64,000 bases of DNA from Salinicoccus halodurans (lineage in GTDB: Bacteria > Bacillota > Bacilli > Staphylococcales > Salinicoccaceae): positions 186,001 to 250,000 of the forward strand of contig NZ_FOTB01000003.1 of the NCBI RefSeq assembly GCF_900114445.1, given 5' to 3'. The position numbers and the translations under genes are program-made. Positions 8,274 to 17,449 of this stretch are shown piece by piece (the first letter of the stretch is position 1; every line of letters begins with the position of its first letter). The notes under the pieces were generated by a model. It ran no database searches, was not told the DNA's origin, and saw nothing but the letters and a program-made list of their open reading frames with translations.

Positions 8274-8289
8274 TATTATTCTTTGCTGT
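8260..8289 (+). other. 13-bp perfect hairpin at the end of the amidohydrolase remnant
   Basis: ACAGCAAAGAATA pairs perfectly with TATTCTTTGCTGT around a four-base loop. No T run follows on the plus strand, so it is either an eroded terminator or an mRNA 5' structure just before the next gene. Confidence 0.6.
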
Positions 8290-8313
8290 CGGGTTACTGA
8301 CAGGGGATTAAAA

Positions 8314-9330
8314 ATGGAACAGCTGACAGGAATACTACTACTTTTACTTATACTTATATTCTTCACCTTATTTACTTACTACGCACCTTATGGTGCAGAT
8401 GTCATGGGGGCACTTGCAGGTGCTGCCATCGCGACATTTTTGGTTGAAGCATTGCAGCGGTTTGTCATCGGAGATATCTTCGGTTTGGAATTTTTTCGGG
8501 AGGCGGGACTGGAAGCCGGCCTGCTTAGCGGAGTCATTGTCGCTTTCCTGGTGGCATTGACAATGAAAGTGAACGCACAGAATGCTGCAATTATTGGAGT
8601 CTCGTTGGGAGGCCTCGGTCTGATTCCAGGATTGTTTGCGGCTTACATAGTTTCATTCGCAGTAAAGTTCTTCGAGAAAAAAATTCCAAATGGTCTGGAT
8701 TTCATATTGGTTGTGATTATCATTGTTCCGCTCACAAGATTGATCGGTATGGGTATTACACCGCTGGTGGATAGCTCTCTGTTGCGAATAGGAAGCATCA
8801 TAGAGACAGCCACAGATGCTAGTCCGCTCATCATGGGGCTTTTGTTGGGCGGCATCATTACAGTGGTCGGAACATCACCACTCAGTTCCATGGCACTTAC
8901 CGCCCTTCTCGGGCTCACAGGCATTCCAATGGCCGTCGGCAGTCTTGCAGCTTTCGGTTCTGCATTCATGAACAGTGTGATGTTCCATAAACTGAAAATA
9001 GGAGATTTGAAGTCTGTGATTTCCGTAGCCATCGAGCCACTTTCAAAGGCGGATCTGGTGAGTGCCAACCCAGTTCCAATTTATGCGACAAACTTCATAG
9101 GCGGCGCTTTGAGCGGCATGGTCATTGCATATTCCGGACTCATCAATGATGCTCCGGGAACAGCAACCCCTACCGCAGGACTTCTGGTGCTTTTCGGTTT
9201 TAATCCGGCTTCACAGGTTGTGATCTATTCTGTAATCGTAGCGGTCATTTCAGGTATCGTCGGTTTCATCGGCAGTTACATTTTCAGGAATTATCGGATA
9301 CGTAAAAGTGATTTTGATATACAAAAATAA
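8314..9330 (+). CDS. PTS_EIIC-like sugar permease family membrane protein
   Basis: Integral membrane protein of 338 residues with about 9-10 transmembrane helices and many Gly-rich turns (MGALAGAAIATF, GLLLGGIITVVGTSPLSSMALTALLGL). It resembles the PTS sugar transporter subunit IIC family found in staphylococci and bacilli as stand-alone genes with no IIA or IIB partner. No PTS phosphorylation-domain motif is visible in or around it, so PTS dependence and substrate are unknown. AGGGGA precedes the ATG. It is monocistronic, with a terminator immediately downstream. Confidence 0.7.
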   Translation: MEQLTGILLLLLILIFFTLFTYYAPYGADVMGALAGAAIATFLVEALQRFVIGDIFGLEFFREAGLEAGLLSGVIVAFLVALTMKVNAQNAAIIGVSLGGLGLIPGLFAAYIVSFAVKFFEKKIPNGLDFILVVIIIVPLTRLIGMGITPLVDSSLLRIGSIIETATDASPLIMGLLLGGIITVVGTSPLSSMALTALLGLTGIPMAVGSLAAFGSAFMNSVMFHKLKIGDLKSVISVAIEPLSKADLVSANPVPIYATNFIGGALSGMVIAYSGLINDAPGTATPTAGLLVLFGFNPASQVVIYSVIVAVISGIVGFIGSYIFRNYRIRKSDFDIQK

Positions 9331-9334
9331 ATTT

Positions 9335-9359
9335 AAACCGCTCATTGAGCGGTTTTTTT
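9335..9359 (+). terminator. Terminator after the IIC-like gene
   Basis: AAACCGCTCA/TGAGCGGTTT hairpin followed by a T run. Confidence 0.9.
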
Positions 9360-9485
9360 ATGATTTCGACCGTGAAAAGAAGGTTTCCATCAGTCTGTGA
9401 AATGACAAAGAAGAATTTATATATTGACATTTTCTGAATATTCATATAAATTTTAAACGTATTGACAAATAAAGGGAGGAATTAC

Positions 9486-10838
9486 ATGGGTGCATGGTTT
9501 ACAGATCTCACAGCTGATATCAGCAGTTTCGTATGGGGGCTTCCTCTTATCATTTTCCTGGTGGGTACAGGTTTGTTCCTGACCTTAAGGCTGGCATTCT
9601 TTTCGTTTAGAATGCTGCCCTACTCGCTGAAAATGGCTTTCAGCAAGTCAGATGATAAAAGTGAAGGAGACATTTCGCATTTCCAGGCCTTGATGACTGC
9701 TCTTGCAGCAACAGTGGGGACAGGTAACGTCGTCGGTGTCGCAACGGCTGTTGTCCTGGGTGGTCCCGGAGCCGTATTCTGGATGTGGATTACAGCATTA
9801 GTCGGTATGGCTACAAAATATTCTGAAGGTATACTGGGTGTTAAGTATCGTCAGAAAAACGACAAGGGGGAAATGTCCGGCGGACCAATGTATTATTTGG
9901 AACACGGACTGGGACAGAAATGGCTTGGCGTACTCTTTGCATTTTTTGCAGTATTCGCAGCGATATTCGGCATCGGCAACATGATCCAGGCCAACGCTGC
10001 CTCCGACGTTGCCCAGGATGTATTCAGCATTCCTACATGGATGACGGGAGTGGTTATGGCGGTTCTTGTAGGAATGGTCATTCTCGGCGGGGTCAAGAGC
10101 ATCGGTCGGACTGCGGGAATACTCGTACCGTTCATGGTCGCATTTTACTTAATTGCAGGTGTTGCCATACTTATTCTTCATTTTGATAAAGTCCCGGCTG
10201 CATTCGGACTTATTTTCACAGATGCATTTACAGGACAGGCCGTGGCGGGCGGTGCACTGGGCACCGTAATACGCATGGGGGTTGCACGAGGGCTGTTTTC
10301 AAACGAAGCAGGGCTTGGTACCGGCGGTATTGCAGCGGCATCCGCACGTACTGATGTCCCGGCAAGGCAGGCATTGGTTTCCATGACGCAGGTTTTCATC
10401 GATACAATCGTTGTATGTACCATTACAGGTGTGTCACTGACTATGGCCGATATGTACACGTCAGGAGAAGACGGGGCGGCACTGACGGCGCAATCCTTTG
10501 AAATGCTGCTGCCTGGCTTCGGCAACTATGTTGTTGCCATAACATTGCTTACCTTCATCTTCTCGACAATTCTCGGCTGGGGATACTTTGGAGAGAAGTG
10601 TTTCACCTACCTTGTTGGTGACAAGTTCACATATCTGTACCGGGTTATTTTTGTCCTGGCAATCATACCAGGAGCGACTATGTCCCTCCAGACCGTTTGG
10701 AACCTCGGCGATATATTCAATGCGCTGATGGCGATACCAAACTTAATCGGTCTTTTGGGATTGTCCGGTGTCGTAGCGGCCGAAACGAAGATATTCATCG
10801 ATATCAGAAAGAAAGAGAAACAGCGTCAGCTTGGCTGA
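9486..10838 (+). CDS. Alanine/glycine:cation symporter (AGCS family)
   Basis: Sodium-coupled amino acid importer of 450 residues with about 10-11 transmembrane helices. AGCS signatures are clear: ATVGTGNVVGVATAV near residue 80, the GGPMYYLEHGLG loop near 135, and RGLFSNEAGLGTGGIAAASA near 270. The ATG at 9486 follows GGGAGG by five bases; an upstream in-frame TTG at 9462 precedes that ribosome site and is rejected. Alanine or glycine with Na+ is the usual substrate. It is monocistronic and converges on niaR, sharing a bidirectional terminator. Confidence 0.92.
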   Translation: MGAWFTDLTADISSFVWGLPLIIFLVGTGLFLTLRLAFFSFRMLPYSLKMAFSKSDDKSEGDISHFQALMTALAATVGTGNVVGVATAVVLGGPGAVFWMWITALVGMATKYSEGILGVKYRQKNDKGEMSGGPMYYLEHGLGQKWLGVLFAFFAVFAAIFGIGNMIQANAASDVAQDVFSIPTWMTGVVMAVLVGMVILGGVKSIGRTAGILVPFMVAFYLIAGVAILILHFDKVPAAFGLIFTDAFTGQAVAGGALGTVIRMGVARGLFSNEAGLGTGGIAAASARTDVPARQALVSMTQVFIDTIVVCTITGVSLTMADMYTSGEDGAALTAQSFEMLLPGFGNYVVAITLLTFIFSTILGWGYFGEKCFTYLVGDKFTYLYRVIFVLAIIPGATMSLQTVWNLGDIFNALMAIPNLIGLLGLSGVVAAETKIFIDIRKKEKQRQLG

Positions 10839-10850
10839 TATAAAGCCATA

Positions 10851-10884
10851 AAAAGGACGATGGCCGGTGCCATCGTCCTTTTTT
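10851..10884. terminator. Bidirectional terminator between the AGCS gene and niaR
   Basis: 14-bp perfect stem AAAAGGACGATGGC/GCCATCGTCCTTTT with a four-base loop; A/T runs on both sides serve both strands. Confidence 0.93.
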
Positions 10885-10885
10885 A

Positions 10886-11410
10886 TCAGTCCTGTATGAT
10901 GTAGCCGTGTTCAATCAGGTCACGGACGGCATTATCGAGTATTTTTTCCGTGTCTGCAGATATTGTGTGAAGATGTATATTATCTGTAAGATTGGCAAGC
11001 ATCCTGCTCTTTTCTTCGTGCATACGTGTGAGGAACATGGCCAGTTCCGCATTGGTCGAAATCATCAGTTCACCTGTCAACTCTCCATATACCGGGTGAT
11101 CGATGGAGACATTATCTATCATTGCCCCATTATCGAGAATAATCTCCAGCTCCTCCTTCATCTCTGAAAATTCATGCTGGCAGGCAATCGTCCGTTTACA
11201 GGGTTTGCCTGGACGCTCGGCCGGCCGGTGTACATATCCTCTGCTGGTCGAGACGATAGGATGTCCGTCAGCCTTCAATATGGAGATATCCCTGACAATA
11301 ATCTGTCTGGATACATTAAATTGTTCGCCCATTGCTGTTCCACTGATTGAATCCCGGGTGCTTTTCAGCTGTTCTAATATTTCTGCTCTTCTGCGTTGTG
11401 CTGTTGTCAT
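10886..11410 (-). CDS. niaR: NAD biosynthesis repressor NiaR (HTH_11 plus 3H domain)
   Basis: Niacin-responsive repressor of NAD biosynthesis, 174 residues. N-terminal winged helix about 8-60 (SGTAMGEQFNVSRQIIVRDISIL) and a C-terminal 3H domain about 72-170. Its conserved histidines are His79 (ACQH), His105 (DHPVYGEL) and the pair His146/His148 (IHLHT). In B. subtilis the orthologue (YrxA) represses nadBCA and nifS with nicotinic acid as co-repressor. Here the start codon overlaps the stop of the nifS-like gene by 4 bp, so the repressor is translationally coupled to a member of its own regulon. The target operator probably lies in the nifS/nadB divergent promoter. Confidence 0.9.
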   Translation of the reverse strand: MTTAQRRRAEILEQLKSTRDSISGTAMGEQFNVSRQIIVRDISILKADGHPIVSTSRGYVHRPAERPGKPCKRTIACQHEFSEMKEELEIILDNGAMIDNVSIDHPVYGELTGELMISTNAELAMFLTRMHEEKSRMLANLTDNIHLHTISADTEKILDNAVRDLIEHGYIIQD

Positions 11411-12501
11411 CGTTTCACCTCCTGCAGTATCAGGTTAAGATGAGAGATGAGTACATCTATCTCATCCAGTGTCGTATTTTTTGAAATCGATATTCTTATA
11501 TAGTGTTCTTCTGAAGTTTCATACTTCCTATCAAGTAAGGCGGCCAGTCCTTCGCTCACCATGCGGCCCTGACCGCATGCTGTCCCGGTTGAAATATATA
11601 TATTTTTGCTTGAAAGGCTCTGCATCACATACTGCCCTTCAACAGAAGGTGTTACGCATGCAATGATATGCGGTGCTGAAACATCAAACTGCAGCGGTGT
11701 AACGCCGATATTTCGAAGCTCTTTCCCCAGATATTCCTTGGTTTCATTCATCTTTCTCATATTTGGATCAGCAGACAGGCACATCGCCATTACCGCAATC
11801 CCAGGAACATTAAGTGTACCATTCTGCGTTCCTGATTCATGATGGAAGTGCCTGTTGAGCACATTCATATATTTATAATCCACCATCAGTACGCCGGTCC
11901 CCTTTGTCCCGTGCAGCTTATGGCCGGAAAAACTGTAGCTGCTGCAGACTTCGTCGATGTCTATCGCATCTTTGTGCGCCCCCTGTACACCATCTACATG
12001 GAATGGGATATCACTGATACTGCACATTTCTCCAACTGCTTCCACGGGGAGCCGGTAACCGATCTCAGAGTTGACATGCTGCATGATGACCAGGGAGGTA
12101 TCCGTCTCAAACATTTTAGACAGTGAAATCAGGTCGATATTGCCATCGTATTCGAGCGGCATTCTGACGATGTCATAATTCTCCCGGAATGGTTCAAGTG
12201 CAGCATCAATTGACGGATGTTCATAAGGGGAAACCAGTATCTGACCAGCGGAACTGCCCTTCAGTAACAATTGTATCGCAATTTCATTCGCATGTGAGCC
12301 GCTTCTTGAGAAAATTACGTGTTTACGGCTGTCAAAGTAGTTCTGCATATAATTTCTTGTCTGTTCCAGAAGATGTCTGGCATCAAGGCCACCTGCATGG
12401 AGGCTTTCGCTGTTATAGAACATCTCCCTGTACAATTTCAAATATGCCTCCATTATATGGGAATCCGGCTTTGTTGTTGCGGCATTATCCAAATAAATCA
12501 T
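11407..12501 (-). CDS. nifS: Cysteine desulfurase-like aminotransferase class V (NadA maturation type)
   Basis: PLP enzyme of 364 residues. The N-terminus YLDNAATTKPDSHI is diagnostic of NifS/IscS-like proteins. His and Lys of the cofactor site appear in the FSGHKLHGTKGTGVL segment, and a Cys-containing loop STGTACGQG carries the likely catalytic cysteine. In Bacillus the nadBCA-linked NifS supplies sulfur for the Fe-S cluster of quinolinate synthase NadA. I chose ATG 12501, with AAAGGAG upstream; longer in-frame extensions run through the promoter region. It is divergent from nadB and co-transcribed with niaR. Confidence 0.9.
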   Translation of the reverse strand: MIYLDNAATTKPDSHIMEAYLKLYREMFYNSESLHAGGLDARHLLEQTRNYMQNYFDSRKHVIFSRSGSHANEIAIQLLLKGSSAGQILVSPYEHPSIDAALEPFRENYDIVRMPLEYDGNIDLISLSKMFETDTSLVIMQHVNSEIGYRLPVEAVGEMCSISDIPFHVDGVQGAHKDAIDIDEVCSSYSFSGHKLHGTKGTGVLMVDYKYMNVLNRHFHHESGTQNGTLNVPGIAVMAMCLSADPNMRKMNETKEYLGKELRNIGVTPLQFDVSAPHIIACVTPSVEGQYVMQSLSSKNIYISTGTACGQGRMVSEGLAALLDRKYETSEEHYIRISISKNTTLDEIDVLISHLNLILQEVKR

Positions 12502-12536
12502 GTTATTTTCTCCTTTACTGTTGTAATAAAGACTAT

Positions 12537-12585
12537 TTAATGTCAATATTAATGTAAAATATAATGTAAATAAAGGTGTAAACAC
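12537..12585. promoter_or_regulatory. Four phased TGT repeats in the nifS/nadB divergent promoter (candidate NiaR operator)
   Basis: TGT starts at 12541, 12553, 12565 and 12577, an exact 12-bp period. The units are TGTCAATATTAA, TGTAAAATATAA, TGTAAATAAAGG and TGTAAACACATG, the last running into the nadB start codon. They fill the space between the nifS start region and nadB, where the operator of the adjacent niaR product is expected. That NiaR binds them is inference. Confidence 0.5.
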
Positions 12586-14157
12586 ATGAATGATGTAATT
12601 GTTATTGGATCCGGCCTTTCAGCACTCAGTTTCATCTATGCATTGGATGAAAATAAAAAAGTCATCCTTTTTACAAAAGACAAGATTGATGATCATAACA
12701 GCAGACTTGCACAGGGTGGAATCTGCTACTCATTCCATGAAGGGGATCATGGGGAAAGTCATGCTGGGGATACATATGAAGCCGGTGCCCGTATGGGTGA
12801 CCGGGATGTCATCCGTAAGATGATCGGAAAAAGCCATTCTCTCATCAAGCGGTACATGGATGACGGCATGTCTTTTGACCGCAACATGGAAAATGAACTC
12901 GTTTATGGACTGGAGGGCGCACACAGTACGCCGAGGATTTTGCACGCAGGTGGAGACAGGACCGGGAAGATGATGACGGAATTCTTTTTGAAACGGCTGG
13001 AAAAGCGTCATATAGAAGTGCATTCTGAGCATACTGTCATCGATATTATAACGGATGCTGAAAATGGTGCGCGTGGCGTCATTGCAATGGATTACAATGG
13101 TAACGCCAGGCAGTATTTTTCAGACAGTGTCATTTTGGCGACGGGTGGATACAGTGGCTTATTCACGCCAAATTCGGGAGCATCAAAGACAATGGGTACG
13201 GGCCATATACTGGCCCTGCGTTCGGGCGTCCGATTGCGCCATATGGAAATGGTCCAATTCCACCCGACGCTGCTCGGAACAGAGGACCGGACTTATGGTC
13301 TTGTCAGTGAAGCGGTGAGAGGGGCAGGTGCGGTGATCGTCAATGACAGCGGAGAGCGTATCATGGAATATGCGCATCCGATGAAGGACCTGGCGCCGCG
13401 GGACGTTACGAGCCTCGAAGTCTATAGACAGGAGAGAGCTGGCTGTCGGTGCCGGCTCGATATCAGCGGGGTGCAGAATTTTAAAGGCAATTTTCCAGCA
13501 ATATATAAAGCTGCCAAAAAGCATTTTCCGGGAGCACTGCGCAATCTGAGGATTCCTGTTACGGCAGGTGCCCACTACACCATGGGAGGTGTTATCGCCG
13601 ATACAGACGGAAAAACGAGTATACCCGGACTCCGGGTGATCGGCGAAGCGGCAAGCACCAACTTCCACGGTGCAAACAGGCTGGCAAGCAACTCTCTTTT
13701 GGAGGCTGTCGTCACCGGGAATGAAGCGGCACTGGCTGTAAATGAAACAGAGCGACACGTTCATGGAACTATCGATCCTGCAAGACTGCGGGTGCCGTAT
13801 ATAGATCCGGAGGTCTGTGACGGAATCAAGACGGAAGCAAAAGAGACAATCGGGTTTACAAGATCCGGAGGTGAGTTGAAACTGCTGCTTAATAAAGTGC
13901 GTATGCACCTTGAAGGAGCGGAATCATCTCATACAGATATCGCTGGCTGGCATCGTTATTGTGAAATCATGACTATTTACAGTATGCTGCATGGATGTTT
14001 ACACAGGAGAGAGACCCGAGGTTGTCATAACCGCAAAGATTTCCCGGATAATGATGAAAAGCTGCGTAATACAGAAATACAGATTGGAATGGAAGGAGAG
14101 GATCTGGTTGTTGAATGTGTTGAAAATCAGAGAAAAAATCACGAACTTTTATATTGA
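12586..14157 (+). CDS. nadB: L-aspartate oxidase
   Basis: First enzyme of de novo NAD synthesis, oxidising L-aspartate to iminoaspartate with FAD, cytosolic, 523 residues. FAD-binding GSGLSALSFIYAL at the N-terminus, SRLAQGGICYSF, the active-site region EMVQFHPTLL near 220, HYTMGGVIADTDGKTS near 335 and GANRLASNSLLEAVVTG near 365 are all standard. The reading frame starts at ATG 12586 immediately after the phased repeats, with a GGTGTAAACAC leader and only a weak ribosome site. The nadC gene overlaps its 3' end, and nadA follows, as in B. subtilis. Confidence 0.95.
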   Translation: MNDVIVIGSGLSALSFIYALDENKKVILFTKDKIDDHNSRLAQGGICYSFHEGDHGESHAGDTYEAGARMGDRDVIRKMIGKSHSLIKRYMDDGMSFDRNMENELVYGLEGAHSTPRILHAGGDRTGKMMTEFFLKRLEKRHIEVHSEHTVIDIITDAENGARGVIAMDYNGNARQYFSDSVILATGGYSGLFTPNSGASKTMGTGHILALRSGVRLRHMEMVQFHPTLLGTEDRTYGLVSEAVRGAGAVIVNDSGERIMEYAHPMKDLAPRDVTSLEVYRQERAGCRCRLDISGVQNFKGNFPAIYKAAKKHFPGALRNLRIPVTAGAHYTMGGVIADTDGKTSIPGLRVIGEAASTNFHGANRLASNSLLEAVVTGNEAALAVNETERHVHGTIDPARLRVPYIDPEVCDGIKTEAKETIGFTRSGGELKLLLNKVRMHLEGAESSHTDIAGWHRYCEIMTIYSMLHGCLHRRETRGCHNRKDFPDNDEKLRNTEIQIGMEGEDLVVECVENQRKNHELLY

Positions 14158-14941
14158 AGACAATCATTATGGAGATCTCGCTTCAGGCATTTTTGACAGT
14201 ACTGCAAAAGGCACTGCGACTCTGATTGCCAAATCTGACGGCTGTTTCTGCGGCATGCCGGTCATTGAAGAAGGGTTTAAAATTGCCGATTCAAAAGTAA
14301 CTGTTGAAATGCTGATAGAGGAAGGGGAATCAATTAAAAATGGGGATGAAATCGCCCGGATCAGCGGCAATGTCTGCTCTATTCTTACTGCGGAACGTAC
14401 TGTGCTGAACCTTGTGCAGAGGATGTCGGGAATCGCCACGATGACAAAGCGGCTTAACGATAGAGTCAGGCATACCGGCGTTACAATCATTGATACACGG
14501 AAGACGACACCCGGCCTTGGCATATTTGAAAAATATGCGGTCTCTGTTGGCGGTGGTAAGAATCACAGACGAACATTGAATGACGGTATAATGCTGAAAG
14601 ATAATCACATTTCATTTATGGGCTCTATGACAAAAGCGATTGATGAAGCAAAAAACATAAAAGGTCCGATGGACAAAATAGAAGTGGAAGTTGAAGATGA
14701 GATGATGCTCGATGAAGCAATTCGCAATGATATTGATATTATCATGTTTGATAACTGTACGCCGGAATGGATCAAAAAGCATATTGAAAAAGTTCCGGAG
14801 TCAATCAGTACCGAAGCATCCGGTGGCATTACAGAAGATACACTTTTGGAATACGCTGAAACAGGCGTCGAGTATATTTCAGTCGGAGCGTTGTTCCATC
14901 AACAGCAGGCATTAGATTTTTCATTAAAGGTGGTATATTAA
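14108..14941 (+). CDS. nadC: Nicotinate-nucleotide pyrophosphorylase (quinolinate phosphoribosyltransferase)
   Basis: Converts quinolinate and PRPP to nicotinate mononucleotide. About 277 residues. Motifs: EDNHYGDLASGIF at the N-terminus, RTVLNLVQRMSGIAT, DTRKTTPGLGIFEKYAV (substrate-binding Arg/Lys), HRRTLNDGIMLKDNHI, and EASGGITEDTLLEYAETGVEYISVGAL. No ATG fits. TTG 14108 lies nine bases after AAGGAG, and TTG 14111 gives an N-terminus aligning slightly better with B. subtilis NadC, so the start is uncertain by one to four codons. The gene begins inside nadB, so translation is coupled. Confidence 0.92.
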   Translation: MLNVLKIREKITNFYIEDNHYGDLASGIFDSTAKGTATLIAKSDGCFCGMPVIEEGFKIADSKVTVEMLIEEGESIKNGDEIARISGNVCSILTAERTVLNLVQRMSGIATMTKRLNDRVRHTGVTIIDTRKTTPGLGIFEKYAVSVGGGKNHRRTLNDGIMLKDNHISFMGSMTKAIDEAKNIKGPMDKIEVEVEDEMMLDEAIRNDIDIIMFDNCTPEWIKKHIEKVPESISTEASGGITEDTLLEYAETGVEYISVGALFHQQQALDFSLKVVY

Positions 14942-14942
14942 A

Positions 14943-16043
14943 ATGTTCAATCCAATAGAGACACTCCCGAAAAGAATTCCGGAGTATTACATAAAAGCTT
15001 CAAACGAAGAGTTGGAAGATAAAATCAGAAAGATAAAGGAAGAGATGGGTGACAGGCTGTTTATGCCCACACACCATTATCAAAAAGATGAGGTGGCACA
15101 ATTTGCTGATGTGATGGGAGACTCCCTGCAGCTTGCCCGCATCAGCAAAGATAATACAAAAGCGGAATACATTGTTTTTAACGGCGTTCATTTCATGGCT
15201 GAAACTGCCGATATACTGACAGATGATAATCAGACAGTTTATCTACCTGATTTAAACGCAGGCTGTTCCATGGCTGATATGGCGGATATAGACCAGGCCA
15301 TATTGGGCTACGACCGGTTGACAGAAAGGCTGGGAACGGGGATCCTGCCGGTGACATACGTCAATTCCACTGCAGCAATCAAATCATTCGTAGGGGAAAA
15401 AGGCGGCTCCTGCGTGACAAGCGGTAATGCTAAAAAAGTGATACAGTGGGCTCTTGATAAAGGTCAGCGAATTCTATTCCTGCCGGATCAGCATTTGGGC
15501 CGAAATACAGCATATGATCTGGGGGTGCCGTTGGAACATATGGCGGTATGGGATCCGATTCATAAAAAACTTGAATATGAGGGGGATGACGAAGACCTTC
15601 GGATTATTTTGTGGAAAGGCCATTGCTCAGTGCATGAAAAGTTCTTTCCCGCCCATATCGACCAGGTGCGGAAAAGGAAACCGGACATCAACGTGCTGGT
15701 GCACCCGGAGTGTCCGTTTGAAGTGGTGCAAAAAGCAGATTACAGCGGTTCCACCAAATATATCATCGATATGATGGAAAGTGCCCCGGAAGGCTCCCAG
15801 TGGGCCATAGGCACAGAAATGAACTTGGTAAACAGGCTGAGGGACACTTACACACATTTGGAGATAGAATCATTGAATCCGATCATGTGTCCATGTCTGA
15901 CGATGAACCGCATCGACCTTCCTCACCTGGCATGGTGTCTGGATAAGATTGTCGAGGGGGATGCTGCGAATGTTATCAAAGTGGATGAAAATACAGCACA
16001 TTATGCTAAAACAAGTTTAGAACGCATGCTTGAAATTGTATAA
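14943..16043 (+). CDS. nadA: Quinolinate synthase
   Basis: Condenses iminoaspartate with dihydroxyacetone phosphate to quinolinate, using a [4Fe-4S] cluster. The 366-residue length is that of the long Bacillus-type enzyme. Three cluster-ligand candidates are visible: Cys in LNAGCSMADM, Cys in VHPECPFEV and Cys in MCPCLTMN. HHYQKDEVAQFAD near residue 40 and the GTEMNLVNRL segment are family hallmarks. The start is two bases after the nadC stop, with AAAGGTGG as ribosome site within nadC. The NifS-like protein encoded divergently is the probable sulfur donor. Confidence 0.95.
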   Translation: MFNPIETLPKRIPEYYIKASNEELEDKIRKIKEEMGDRLFMPTHHYQKDEVAQFADVMGDSLQLARISKDNTKAEYIVFNGVHFMAETADILTDDNQTVYLPDLNAGCSMADMADIDQAILGYDRLTERLGTGILPVTYVNSTAAIKSFVGEKGGSCVTSGNAKKVIQWALDKGQRILFLPDQHLGRNTAYDLGVPLEHMAVWDPIHKKLEYEGDDEDLRIILWKGHCSVHEKFFPAHIDQVRKRKPDINVLVHPECPFEVVQKADYSGSTKYIIDMMESAPEGSQWAIGTEMNLVNRLRDTYTHLEIESLNPIMCPCLTMNRIDLPHLAWCLDKIVEGDAANVIKVDENTAHYAKTSLERMLEIV

Positions 16044-16071
16044 AAAAAGCAACCGGCCGGTTGCTTTTTTT
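16042..16071. terminator. Bidirectional terminator between nadA and the AAHS transporter gene
   Basis: AAAGCAACCGG/CCGGTTGCTTT palindrome flanked by A and T runs; it overlaps the stop codon of the minus-strand gene. Confidence 0.93.
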
Positions 16072-17413
16072 ATGTTTCATTTGCGGTTTGAGCATTGGTT
16101 TGGATTGTTTCAACAACTCTCTCCCGTACGAACAGAAGGGCTGCGCCTCCAAGCAGACTGGGGATGGCGAATGCCATGAATGCTGTCTGGGGAGCGATAT
16201 TCGTCATGAGTACAAAGCCGATGAGTATCGGTGCGGTGATCGAGCCAAGACGGCCGATTCCTACTGCCATGCTGAGTCCTGTGCCTCTTATATCGGATGG
16301 GTAGAATGCACTGATGTATGGATTGACCAGGTTCTGGGTCCCCCCGGTACATGCCCCGCCGATTGCGATCAGAATATATAGGAGTATCGGTTGGCTCGTA
16401 ATGCTCAGCGCTACAAAACAAATTGCTCCGGTAAGGTACATTGCAAGCAGTACATTTTTATGGCCGATCCGGTCCACCATGTATCCCCCTGTCAGGGAAC
16501 CGAAAATCTGGCCGACTGCCAGTATCAATATGAATGACATGCTGGAGGCTACATTGAATCCGGATTCCTGCATGATGGTCGGCAGCCATGTATTGAGGCC
16601 GTAAATCATCATGAGACAGCTGAATACCATGAGCCAAAATGCGAGTGTCGTGATTGAACGGTTGTCGGAAAACAGTTTGCCGACTGGTATCCCTTTCGTT
16701 TCCTTTTGGACAGCTGTGTAGACGAATTCATCCGTTTCTTTATAGTTGCCGCCGGGATTTGCCCTGTTCAAAATTTGAGCGACTTTATCTTTCCTTCCTC
16801 TCGACAGATGGTAATTAAGTGATTCAGGAAACTGTCTGATCAATAAAGGCAATGCGGCTAGCGGGAGCGCCCCGAGCCAATACATGAAACGCCAGCCCAG
16901 ACTTTCGAGCAGGTAGATTGCCGTAACCGAAGCGATGATCGCTCCGATTGAGTAGCCGCAATACATTGCTGCAACAGTCATTGCCCTGTTCTTTTTAGGC
17001 GAGTATTCGCTCATGAATGAAATGACGACAGGCATCAGTCCGCCCATCCCCATGGAAGCGATGAAACGGAAGACGGTGAACATCGTCGCATTTGATGCGA
17101 AACCTGCGAGCATGTTGAAAATGCTGATGAGTACAAGGCAGATGACGAGGATGCGTTTTCTTCCAAGAATGTCGGAAAATGATCCGAGAACAAAAGTGCC
17201 GAGCATCATGCCGGCGAGTGCATAACTTCCTATTGCGCCGCCCTCAGCCGCAGACAAACCGAAGTCTTCCATCATATGTGGCAATCCTATTCCGTATAAT
17301 GCGATATCAAACCCGTCAAAAGCGATGGCAAAGAAGCACCATAGAAACACCAGTAGATGAAACTTATTGAAGCGGCTGTTATCAATCGCCGCTTCCACCT
17401 GGACTTTCTGCAT
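16070..17413 (-). CDS. MFS transporter, aromatic acid:H+ symporter (AAHS) type
   Basis: Twelve-helix major facilitator of 447 residues. The first helix segment FFAIAFDGFDIALYGIGLPHM contains the D-G-F-D motif typical of AAHS (BenK/PcaK-like) carriers. The loop 2-3 motif is GSFSDILGRKRIL and a second copy GGYMVDRIGHKNVL occurs in the C-terminal half. AAHS members import benzoates, protocatechuate or related acids. The gene lies 36 bp downstream of the methionine-synthase-like gene on the same strand, with AGGAGG at its own start, so the two form an operon. This suggests the cargo may be a methylated or sulfur-containing organic acid rather than a classical aromatic; that is inference. Confidence 0.85.
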   Translation of the reverse strand: MQKVQVEAAIDNSRFNKFHLLVFLWCFFAIAFDGFDIALYGIGLPHMMEDFGLSAAEGGAIGSYALAGMMLGTFVLGSFSDILGRKRILVICLVLISIFNMLAGFASNATMFTVFRFIASMGMGGLMPVVISFMSEYSPKKNRAMTVAAMYCGYSIGAIIASVTAIYLLESLGWRFMYWLGALPLAALPLLIRQFPESLNYHLSRGRKDKVAQILNRANPGGNYKETDEFVYTAVQKETKGIPVGKLFSDNRSITTLAFWLMVFSCLMMIYGLNTWLPTIMQESGFNVASSMSFILILAVGQIFGSLTGGYMVDRIGHKNVLLAMYLTGAICFVALSITSQPILLYILIAIGGACTGGTQNLVNPYISAFYPSDIRGTGLSMAVGIGRLGSITAPILIGFVLMTNIAPQTAFMAFAIPSLLGGAALLFVRERVVETIQTNAQTANET

Positions 17414-17449
17414 CCGGTTTCCTCCTGTCCGTAAATTTTATAGTAAGCG

